DNA of 64,000 nucleotides from Thiocapsa rosea. Lineage in GTDB: Bacteria; Pseudomonadota; Gammaproteobacteria; Chromatiales; Chromatiaceae. Position 1 is the first letter of the stretch. Each line of letters opens with the position of its first letter. Below, piece after piece: positions 31,932-43,250 of this stretch. Position numbers and translations under genes: made by a program. Location of the stretch: NCBI RefSeq assembly GCF_003634315.1, contig NZ_RBXL01000001.1, positions 372,001 to 436,000 on the forward strand, given 5' to 3'. The notes below the pieces were generated by a model that had not been told where the DNA came from, ran no database searches, and was given only the letters and a program-made list of their open reading frames with translations.

Positions 31932-33044
31932 ATGACCGCCGTATCGCACAAGCCCCGCTCGACCCGCGTGATCGTCGGCCTCTCCGGCGGTGTCGATTCG
32001 GCTGTCGCAGCCCATCGACTGCTCGAGCTGGGCTACGCGGTCGAAGCACTCTTCATGAAGAACTGGGAAGAAGACGACGACCCCGGCTACTGCGCCGCCG
32101 CCGCGGACCTGGCCGACGCGCGCGGCGTCGCCGAGCGGCTCGGGATACGGCTGCATACCGTCAACTTCGCCACCGAATACTGGGATCGCGTCTTCGAGTC
32201 CTTCCTAAGCGAATATCGAGCCTTGCGCACCCCCAACCCGGATGTGCTGTGCAACCGAGAGATCAAGTTCGCCGCTTTCCTCGATCACGCACTGGGGCTG
32301 GGTGCCGACCTCATCGCCACCGGCCACTACGCACGGGTCACGGGCGATGCGCAGGGCGCGCGTTTGGGTCTGTGCGCCGACCCCGACAAGGATCAAACCT
32401 ATTTCCTGCATCTGCTCGATCAATCTCAGTTGGAGCGCACGCTCTTCCCGCTTCATGATCTGACCAAGCGAGAGGTCCGGGAGATCGCGAGGGGTCTGGG
32501 ACTCGCCAATGCCGAGAAGAAGGACAGCACCGGGATCTGCTTCATCGGCGAGCGTCGCTTCCGGGACTTTCTCGCCCGCTACCTCCCGCGCGAGCCCGGC
32601 CCCATCGAGACCGCCGAAGGGATTGTGATCGGGGAGCATCGGGGGCTCGCCTACTACACGATCGGGCAGCGCCAAGGACTCGGCATCGGCGGCATTCACG
32701 GAAGTCGCGAGGCGCCCTGGTTCGTCGCCGCGAAGGACGCCGAGCGCAACACCTTGGTGCTGGTCCAGGACACGCACCATCCGCTGCTCATGTCGTCCGG
32801 GTTGCATGCGGCGGCGCCGCATTGGATCGCCGGTGAGCAGCCAGACAACACGCCGTTTCGGTGCCTGGCGCGTCTACGCCATCGCCAGCCTCTGCAGCAC
32901 TGCGAGGTCGTAGAGACCGGGGAGGCGGGTTGCCGGATTCGCTTCGACCAACCGCAGCGCGCGGTGACGCCGGGTCAGTCGGTCGTGCTCTACCGCGACG
33001 ACGTCTGTCTCGGCGGCGCGATCATCGACGCCGGATGGCGCTGA
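31932..33044 (+). CDS. mnmA: tRNA-specific 2-thiouridylase MnmA
   Basis: 370 residues from ATG 31932; the frame is open far upstream but that part is antisense to icd. It thiolates U34 of tRNA Lys/Glu/Gln. PP-loop [16 protein letters not shown], first catalytic Cys in [20 protein letters not shown], and second Cys in [12 protein letters not shown]. The mnmA-hflD pair is conserved in gammaproteobacteria. Confidence 0.96.
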   Translation: MTAVSHKPRSTRVIVGLSGGVDSAVAAHRLLELGYAVEALFMKNWEEDDDPGYCAAAADLADARGVAERLGIRLHTVNFATEYWDRVFESFLSEYRALRTPNPDVLCNREIKFAAFLDHALGLGADLIATGHYARVTGDAQGARLGLCADPDKDQTYFLHLLDQSQLERTLFPLHDLTKREVREIARGLGLANAEKKDSTGICFIGERRFRDFLARYLPREPGPIETAEGIVIGEHRGLAYYTIGQRQGLGIGGIHGSREAPWFVAAKDAERNTLVLVQDTHHPLLMSSGLHAAAPHWIAGEQPDNTPFRCLARLRHRQPLQHCEVVETGEAGCRIRFDQPQRAVTPGQSVVLYRDDVCLGGAIIDAGWR

Positions 33045-33125
33045 GCGGTTGAGAACCGGCACTTGGCGCAACCGCCCGGTTCGGGTTCAAATGACCTTCA
33101 AGCCCCTCAGGAGATCCCCAGCCGA

Positions 33126-33773
33126 ATGCCTCACGACAATCTCGACCGCCTCATCGCCCTCGCCGGCATCTATCAAGCCGTCAATTGCGTCATGCGTGTC
33201 GCCCGCTCCGGCTCGGCCGACACCGACGCGATGGAGCCCTGTATCTACAGCCTACTTCAGGTCAATGCCGACGACGTGGGTGCGGTCTTCGGCGAGCCGG
33301 GACGGGTCGCGAACGGCGCACGCCAGATCATTGCGCAGCTCACCGGCAAACCGGAGCGCAACCTGGAGCTGACCCGCTACGTGGTCCTCGTGATGAAACT
33401 GGAGCGGGCCCTTGCGGGGCGCCCCGACCTTCTCGCGCGCATCGGCGAAGGCATCGAGGCAGGACAGGCAAAGCAGGAGCACTTTGCACTCCTGCATCCG
33501 AATATGCTGGCCCATTTCGCGGCGATCTACACCGACACCGTCAGCACCCTGGAACCTCGAATCATCGTGCGCGGCGACCCGCTGCATCTGCAGAATCCAG
33601 ATAACCAGAACCGGGTGCGCGCACTTCTGCTCGCCGGCATCCGTTCCGCCATGCTGTGGCGGCAGGTCGGCGGTACCCGCTGGCAATTACTTTTAAAGAA
33701 CAAGCAGATCCTCGCCGACGCCCGCCGCTATCTCAACAGCCTGGCCGACCGCACGGCCAATCCGAATGCCTGA
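33126..33773 (+). CDS. hflD: HflD homologue, lysogenization regulator family
   Basis: 215 residues from ATG 33126 (AGGAG about 12 bases upstream). All-helical membrane-associated protein: LDRLIALAGIYQAVNCVMRVA, GNGARQI-like helix, RYVVLVMKLERAL, HPNMLAHFAAIYTDTVS and the C-terminal VRALLLAGIRSAMLWRQVGG. In E. coli it lies in the mnmA-hflD-purB operon; here acnA sits between hflD and purB. Confidence 0.92.
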   Translation: MPHDNLDRLIALAGIYQAVNCVMRVARSGSADTDAMEPCIYSLLQVNADDVGAVFGEPGRVANGARQIIAQLTGKPERNLELTRYVVLVMKLERALAGRPDLLARIGEGIEAGQAKQEHFALLHPNMLAHFAAIYTDTVSTLEPRIIVRGDPLHLQNPDNQNRVRALLLAGIRSAMLWRQVGGTRWQLLLKNKQILADARRYLNSLADRTANPNA

Positions 33774-33833
33774 CGAACGCGGAGCCTGAGGCAGCAATCA
33801 TCCGCCGGCATTATCCGACGCCGGAGCATCGCT

Positions 33834-33924
33834 GTTAGCTGTTAGCTGTTAGCTGTTAGCTGTTAGCTGTTAGCTGTTAGCTGTTAGCTGTTAGCTGTTA
33901 GCTGTTAGCTGATAGCTGATAGCT
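33834..33924. repeat. Heptanucleotide tandem array GTTAGCT
   Basis: Eleven exact GTTAGCT units (33834-33910) followed by two GATAGCT variants. The same heptamer recurs at 41395-41435. A shifted relative (GTTAGTG) is found at 49512. Confidence 0.95.
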
Positions 33925-33962
33925 GGATGTTGATTCCCGGAAATCGCCTTAGCTGTCAGCTC

Positions 33963-34000
33963 AAGGCTGGAGGCTGGAGGCTGGAGGCTGGAGGCTAGAA
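33963..34000. repeat. Heptanucleotide tandem array GGCTGGA
   Basis: About five units of GGCTGGA/AGGCTGG, the last degenerate (GGCTAGA). Nearly the same unit recurs at 41455-41496, and both loci also carry the GTTAGCT unit. Confidence 0.9.
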
Positions 34001-34105
34001 GCTCGCCCCCACCCCGCCCGAACATATTGCACCGCAGCATATAGCGCCGCACCGGCTTGGCCGCTAGAATCGGGTCCAACCTGTTCGCCGAACCCGGAGC
34101 ACCGC

Positions 34106-38147
<4,042 letters not shown>

Positions 38148-38158
38148 GTAGTGGGACA

Positions 38159-38193
38159 ATAAAAAAGCCGCTCACGTCGAGACGTGAACGGCT
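38159..38193 (-). terminator. Rho-independent terminator, minus-strand direction
   Basis: AGCCG-TCACGTC / GACGTGA-CGGCT stem (13 bp, one mismatch). Read on the minus strand it is followed by TTTTTTATTG. It would end transcription of the OmpA-family gene. Confidence 0.75.
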
Positions 38194-38236
38194 CTCCCAT
38201 AAGCCCCGGTCGGGGGGATGAGGCTTATTGGACCCT

Positions 38237-38268
38237 ACCGCGCAGATCACTTCAGTGATCTGCGCGGT
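38237..38268. terminator. Perfect 15-bp palindrome, possible bidirectional terminator or binding site
   Basis: ACCGCGCAGATCACT and AGTGATCTGCGCGGT are exact inverted repeats separated by two bases. No strong T-run follows on either side, so a protein-binding site is also possible. It lies between convergent purB and the OmpA-family gene. Confidence 0.6.
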
Positions 38269-38370
38269 CTTAAACGGGGACAGTCGAGAGGTCGAAGAGA
38301 TGAGCGGGATTGATCGCTCGCCCGGCACAAGGCTAGGCGATCGATACAGACCCGGCTTTGGAGCAGAGTG

Positions 38371-38952
38371 TCAGCTTCCTTCGTACTCGGCGAGGATCCT
38401 CACACGACGCTGCTGCACCGAGAAGATGTCGTACTCAGGCAGCATATTGCGCTTGCCTTCGCTTGTGACCGACACGATATCGCTCGCCGGGATACCCTTG
38501 CTGATCATGTAGTTCCGGACAGACTCCGCGCGACGCATGCCGAGCGCCATGTTGTACTCGTCCGAGCCCTTGGCATCGGTATGACCGACAAGCGAGATCT
38601 CTTCCCGGACCGGCGTCGCCTTCACCTGAGCGATGTAGTCGTCCAGGCGTTGCAGCTCGGCATCGTTGACGACGTTGGCCATTTCATACTTGTCGAACTC
38701 GAAGTTCAGACGGACGGTAAATTCTTTCGGAACAATAGCAGCCTTGACGCAGGGCTCCAAGTCATTGGGGCCATGCAGACTCTGCCAGCATTCACCGTAG
38801 CTGGTCACCCACGCCGTGCCTACGGGCTGAGCGGACCAGAAGTGCTCATAGTTGTAGTCGGCCTGAACCGACAGCGGAGCGGCCAATGTGACGGCCATCG
38901 CGAGCGGGGCTGCGAGCGCGGCCAGCCTTGAGGTCTTTTTCTGTTTGCGCAT
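38371..38952 (-). CDS. OmpA-family outer membrane / peptidoglycan-associated protein
   Basis: 193 residues. A long signal peptide ends near SVQA-DYNYEHF. A Cys-containing linker (YGECWQSLHGPNDLEPCVKA) leads to an OmpA C-terminal domain: RLNFEFDKYEM, SLVGHTDAKGSDEYNMALGM, RRAESVRNYMISKG and the late QQRRVRI. The domain binds peptidoglycan. There is no N-terminal beta barrel, so it is a short periplasmic or outer-membrane-attached type. AGGAAACC precedes the ATG. Confidence 0.9.
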   Translation of the reverse strand: MRKQKKTSRLAALAAPLAMAVTLAAPLSVQADYNYEHFWSAQPVGTAWVTSYGECWQSLHGPNDLEPCVKAAIVPKEFTVRLNFEFDKYEMANVVNDAELQRLDDYIAQVKATPVREEISLVGHTDAKGSDEYNMALGMRRAESVRNYMISKGIPASDIVSVTSEGKRNMLPEYDIFSVQQRRVRILAEYEGS

Positions 38953-39404
38953 CTTTTGGTTTCCTGTTCAGGTGGATGGATGATGATTCAAGCGTCGGCT
39001 TTGGCTTTGGCCTTAGGCGGAAGACATGTCAGGAAAAAGCAACATCATCGTCTTTGTATCGCTCGTTCGCCGCGGGTCTGCCGTCTTACTTCAGCTCATC
39101 GATTAAGATTGGGCGCGGACAGCATAGACAGACCGCACTTGGGACAACGACATTTTAGCCTACAACAGGCACAAAAGTGCAACTTTTTTCGCCGTGCGAA
39201 ACATATTTGCAACGACCGCTTCCCGAATACCACATCAGCCGACGGAAAAGCGATCCTCGAACCCAGCAGCGACGTGGCATGCAAAGGATCGACAAGCATT
39301 GTTGTTAATTCACAACTTCAACATCGGAGCAGGGCGGGACGTGTTTTCCCGGTCGGACCCGGTAGACATCGACGCACGGTAAGATAGGACAGGAGCACAA
39401 TGAC
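38953..39404. other. Intergenic region upstream of the OmpA-family gene
   Basis: About 450 bp, less GC-rich than the surroundings. A short inverted repeat AAAAGT-GCA-ACTTTT followed by T's lies at 39173-39188. The region should hold the divergent promoters. No gene is supported; the frames across it lack ribosome-binding sites and family similarity. Confidence 0.45.
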
Positions 39405-39905
39405 GTGAATGGGTCTCGCCAACAACAACCCGGCCCCAGAAGACTCGCAACACGAGGCGAGATGCGCGACGCGGGGATTGCGATCGCACAAGGGGCGCGA
39501 AGGGAGCTGCTTGTGTTCGATCGTACGCTCGACCTCGATCTGTACAACACCCAAGAGTTCATCGATGCCGTGAAGTCGCTTGCGCTCGCACGGCCGGACT
39601 CTCCAGTACGAGCCCTCTTGAGCCTCCCGGACAAACGCCACCAAACCGGGAACCGCATCGTCGGACTGACGCAGCGGCTGAGCTCGAGGATCGCGATCCG
39701 GCGCCTTGCCGACGACGCTCCGGATCGTCCCGATGCCTTTCTGATCGCCGACCGACACGCCTACCTCAAACGGCCATTCGCGGACGACAGCGAAGGCCTC
39801 GTCGATATGCACGGGCGACGGGAAGCCCATCGGCTGCACGTCGACTTCGAGCAGATGTGGGAGCACGCCGAGACCGACATCGAGATCCGCCGCCTCCACC
39901 TCTGA
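39405..39905 (+). CDS. Conserved hypothetical protein (~166 aa)
   Basis: GTG start at 39405 with AGGAG nine bases upstream; a two-codon ATG frame (39400) lies in between and stops at once. The body alternates hydrophobic strands and helices (RELLVFDRTLDLDLYNT, VRALLSLPDKRH, RIAIRRLADD, DAFLIADRHAYLKRP), recalling PLD-like folds without an HKD motif. Such proteins occur in gammaproteobacteria, but I cannot name a function. Convergent with gltA. Confidence 0.65.
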   Translation: MNGSRQQQPGPRRLATRGEMRDAGIAIAQGARRELLVFDRTLDLDLYNTQEFIDAVKSLALARPDSPVRALLSLPDKRHQTGNRIVGLTQRLSSRIAIRRLADDAPDRPDAFLIADRHAYLKRPFADDSEGLVDMHGRREAHRLHVDFEQMWEHAETDIEIRRLHL

Positions 39906-39959
39906 AGACTCCGCACCGGGCGCTCCGGTGCGCGTGCTGCGTCCGACCCGCGTCGCGGG

Positions 39960-41248
39960 TCAGCGTCGCTCGCTCAACAGCACGCGATCGGTCTCTCGCG
40001 GTCCCACATAGATCTGACGCGGGCGGGCGATCTTGTTGCCGGGCACCTGCTCCTGCTCCCACCAGTGGGCGATCCAACCGGGGAGCCGGCCGATCGCGAA
40101 CATGACCGTGAACATGTTCACGGGGATCCCGATGGCCCGCAGAATGATCCCGCTGTAGAAGTCCACGTTGGGATAGAGCTGCCGATCGATAAAGTAGGGA
40201 TCTTCGAGCGCGATCTCCTCGAGCCGACGCGCGATGTCGAGCAACGGGTCCTTGACGCCGAGCTGCGGAAGGAGACGCTCGGCGACATTCGCCAGCATCC
40301 GTGCGCGCGGGTCGAAATTCCGGTAGACCCGGTGACCGAAACCCATCAGCCGGACCTTGCTGTCCTTGTCCTTTGCCAACCGGACATAGTCATCGGGGTC
40401 ATCTGTCCCTGATGGATCTGCTCGAGCATCTCGAGCACGGCGACGTTCGCCCCGCCGTGCAACGGCCCCCAAAGCGCGCAGACGCCTGCTGCACAGGAGG
40501 CGAAGAGATTGGCCTGACTGGAGCCGACCATACGCACCGTCGAGGTCGAGCAGTTCTGCTCATGATCGGCGTGCAGCAACAGGATCAGATTGAGCGCGTC
40601 TCGAACGATCGGCTCGCAGACATGCTGCTCGAAGGGCTGGGAGAACATCATGTGCAGAAAGTTCGGCACGTATCTCAGCTTGGGATCCGGATAGATATAA
40701 GGCAGACCTCTGGAGTGGCGGTAGGCGTAGGCGGCGATGGTGCGGATCTTACTAATCAGTCCGGCGGCAGCGATCCGCACCGAATCCTTGTCCTGGAGCT
40801 CGAAGATCTCCGGATGAAAACAGGACAAGGCATTGATCATGGCCGAGAGGATGGCCATCGGCGGCGCCGCGCGCGGGAAACCCTCGAAGTGATGCTTCAT
40901 CCCCTCGTCGAGATTGGCGCACCCGGTCAAATCCGCGGCAAAGGTGTCGTATTCCTCCGGGCTCGGCAGATGCCCGAAGATCAGGAGCCAGGCCACCTCG
41001 ACGAAGTTCGGCGCCGCCTCGAACTGCTCGATCGGGATACCTCGGTAGCGCAGGATCCCCTGCTCGCCATCGATAAAGGTAATGGCGCTTTGGCAACTCC
41101 CGGTATTGCCGTACCCCGGATCAAGGGTGATCAAGCCCGTTTCCGCGCGCAGGTTTCGGATGTCGATTGCGCGCTCCCCCTCCGTTCCCTCGATGATCGG
41201 GAAACGATAGGTCGCGTCGCCCACGGTCAAGGTCGCTTCGTTGGACAT
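39960..41248 (-). pseudogene. gltA: Citrate synthase GltA, interrupted by a frameshift
   Basis: The N-terminal frame runs from ATG 41248 (GGAG upstream) to a stop at 40346. The C-terminal frame (39960 to about 40400) continues the family in another frame. The join lies at CAGATGACCCCGATGAC on the minus strand: the first frame reads QMTP then nonsense, the other resumes [20 protein letters not shown]. One missing base in the C-run (GGGG at 40395-40398 on the plus strand) explains it. Together the parts give a full-length type II citrate synthase with [19 protein letters not shown] and [14 protein letters not shown]. Both halves are well conserved, so a recent mutation or sequencing error is likely. 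Confidence 0.9.
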
Positions 41249-41302
41249 GACAGTCTCCAAGGGTTGAGGGGGAATTCATGCGGATCGGTGTTCGGGCTTG
41301 TC

Positions 41303-41397
41303 ATGCCTCCTGCCTCCTGCCTCCTGCCTCCTGCTTCCTGCCTCCTGCTTCCTGCTTCCTGCCTCCTGCCTCCTGCCTCCTGCCTCTTGCCTCCTGC
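41303..41397. repeat. Heptanucleotide tandem array TGCCTCC
   Basis: About thirteen units of TGCCTCC with TGCTTCC and TGCCTCT variants, directly upstream of gltA. It passes straight into a GTTAGCT array. Confidence 0.9.
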
Positions 41398-41496
41398 TGT
41401 TAGCTGTTAGCTGTTAGCTGTTAGCTGTTAGCTATCAGGCTTCATCCGTTCCCTGAAGGCTGAAGGCTGAAGGCTGGAGGCTGGAGGCTGGAGGCT
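41395..41496. repeat. Heptanucleotide arrays GCTGTTA then CTGAAGG/CTGGAGG
   Basis: About five GCTGTTA units (41395-41435), a short spacer, then about six CTGAAGG/CTGGAGG units (41455-41496). These are the same unit types as in the hflD-acnA gap. Confidence 0.88.
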
Positions 41497-41511
41497 GCCC
41501 GCGAGCAACCA

Positions 41512-42495
41512 TCAAATCTCCGAAACGACCTTATCGTAAAACGTCAAATAGTCATCCGGCGTCGCGCCCTCGCGCCACTCGATTGCGGAGCGCGGGTGTT
41601 GATTGAGCTGCCCGGTGATGTTGTAGGGAACGGACGGCCCCCAGTCCAACTCCTTGCGCAGCGGCAGCATCCGGTTCTGGATGACCTCGATGATAGGGCG
41701 AACGTTGAATTTCGGATTGCGCAGAAAACCGAGCAGCAGCTCGGTATGGCAGTTCCCGGCGCCGCGGCCGAAGCCGAAGATCGTCGCGTCGACCCGGTTG
41801 CAGCCCAGGATGATGGCCTCGATGGTGTTGGCGAAGGCCAATTGGAGATTATTGTGGGCATGGATGCCGATCTCCTTGCCGGTGCCTTCGAGTGCGGCGG
41901 TGTACTTGCGGTAGAGCCGGTCGATCTGCTCGCGGTAGAGATAGCCGAAGCTGTCGACGATCACCATGGTGCTGGCCGGCGTCTCGGCGATGGCCTCGAG
42001 CACGGTATCGATCTCGGTCTCGCTGATGTTGGAGACCGCCATCAGGTTCGCGGTTGTCTCGTAGCCGAGCTCGGTGGCATGGCGGATCATATCGACCGCC
42101 TCGGACACCTGATGGGCGTAGAAGGCGACGCGGATCATCGAGAGCACACTGTCGCTTGCGGGGATGAGCTGGGTCTGCCAGTCGCTCTTGCCCGCATCGG
42201 CCATGGCGGCGAGCTTCAGCCCGGTCGTCTCGGCATCGTGATCGCCGACGACGCGACGCAGATCGGCCTCGTCGCAGTGGCGCCAAGCACCGAACTTGTC
42301 CTTCGGGAAGACACGCGGCGAATTCTTGTAGCCGATCTCCATGTAGTCGATGCCGGCTTCGACACAGGCGCCATAGATGGCGGCGACGAACGCGTCGTCG
42401 AAGCGGTGGGCATTGACAAGACCCCCATCGCGAACGGTGCAATCGAGCACCTTAAGCTCGGGTCGGAAGGTAATCCAGGGGGCCTTTTCGGACAT
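41512..42495 (-). CDS. Aldolase/HMGL-like (DRE-TIM metallolyase) family protein
   Basis: 327 residues from ATG 42495 (GGAG nine bases upstream). The N-terminal VLDCTVRDGGLVNAHRFDD is the metal-binding and catalytic signature of the HMG-CoA lyase/4-hydroxy-2-oxovalerate aldolase superfamily. Also seen: YMEIGYKNSP, IVDSFGYLYREQI and the second metal motif GIHAHNNLQLAFAN. The exact reaction is not evident; it could be a 2-oxoacid aldolase. Confidence 0.8.
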   Translation of the reverse strand: MSEKAPWITFRPELKVLDCTVRDGGLVNAHRFDDAFVAAIYGACVEAGIDYMEIGYKNSPRVFPKDKFGAWRHCDEADLRRVVGDHDAETTGLKLAAMADAGKSDWQTQLIPASDSVLSMIRVAFYAHQVSEAVDMIRHATELGYETTANLMAVSNISETEIDTVLEAIAETPASTMVIVDSFGYLYREQIDRLYRKYTAALEGTGKEIGIHAHNNLQLAFANTIEAIILGCNRVDATIFGFGRGAGNCHTELLLGFLRNPKFNVRPIIEVIQNRMLPLRKELDWGPSVPYNITGQLNQHPRSAIEWREGATPDDYLTFYDKVVSEI

Positions 42496-42623
42496 CAAAC
42501 ATGCTCCGGAGAATCATTGAAGATCGGGCATTTTGAGGCTCCGACGACTTCTGAGCAAACCCGCCGTCAACGGACTCGAAGCCGGACGCAACCCAAGGCG
42601 CAACCCAAGGATCAATTCGGCAA

Positions 42624-43250
42624 TCAGCGTGTCGCCGGACCCTCCGCCGAGGCGATCAAGGCCATCCGCACCAGCTCGGCAAGCGAGTCGGCCCGCATCT
42701 TCTCCATGACCCGGGCGCGATGTGCCTCGACCGTCTTGGCGCTCACGCCGAGCGCAGCGGCGATATCCTTGTTCGACTTGCCGTCCGTGACCATCGCCAT
42801 GACCTCGTGCTCGCGCGGCGTCAGCTCGGCGAGCCGCGTCGCGATATCGGCCCGTGCCGCCTGGTCGGCACGGTGTCTCTCGTCGTAGTCGAGTGCGCGC
42901 CGAATGCTGCGCAGCAGATCTTCGTCGTGAAACGGCTTCTCGATGAAGTCGACCGCTCCCGCCTTCATCGCTTTGACCGCCATCGAAACATCGCCGTGTC
43001 CGGTGATCATGATGACGGGCAGACGATAGCCTTCGCGCGCGAGGTGGCTTTGAAGCTCCAAGCCGCTCATCCCGGGCATCCGAACATCGAGCAGAAGACA
43101 GCCCGCACGTCCCGGATAATAGCTCGCGAGAAAGACATCGGCCGACTCGTAGGTCTGGACCGACATCCCGGTGGATTCAATCAGCCACTGCAGAGAGGTC
43201 CGCATGGCTTGGTCGTCGTCGACGACGAAGACGGTTGCGTCGTTGGTCAT
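42624..43250 (-). CDS. FixJ/NarL-type response regulator
   Basis: 208 residues. Receiver domain with VFVVDDDQAM, phospho-acceptor Asp in LLLDVRMPGMSG and Lys in FIEKPFHDEDLL. A LuxR-type HTH follows: LTPREHEVMAMVTDGKSNKDIAAALGVS-type helix then VEAHRARVMEKM. The start overlaps the stop of the sensor kinase by 4 bases, so the two are a coupled pair. Target genes are unknown; a neighbouring transporter or metabolic gene may be one. Confidence 0.93.
   Translation of the reverse strand: MTNDATVFVVDDDQAMRTSLQWLIESTGMSVQTYESADVFLASYYPGRAGCLLLDVRMPGMSGLELQSHLAREGYRLPVIMITGHGDVSMAVKAMKAGAVDFIEKPFHDEDLLRSIRRALDYDERHRADQAARADIATRLAELTPREHEVMAMVTDGKSNKDIAAALGVSAKTVEAHRARVMEKMRADSLAELVRMALIASAEGPATR

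Larger units (their letters stand above)
33774..34105. other. Intergenic region filled with heptanucleotide microsatellites
   Basis: 332 bp between hflD and acnA. It holds the GTTAGCT array (33834-33924) and the GGCTGGA array (about 33963-34000). No gene was seen. The acnA ribosome-binding site (GGAG) lies at the right end. Confidence 0.8.

Noticed and set aside
33060-33105. T-arm-like GGTTCGGGTTCAAAT as a tRNA
   Set aside because: The flanks do not pair as a T-stem and no acceptor or anticodon arm can be drawn.
40301-41410. Frame ending in repeated Leu-Pro-Pro-Ala-Ser-Cys
   Set aside because: Antisense to gltA plus translation of the TGCCTCC microsatellite.
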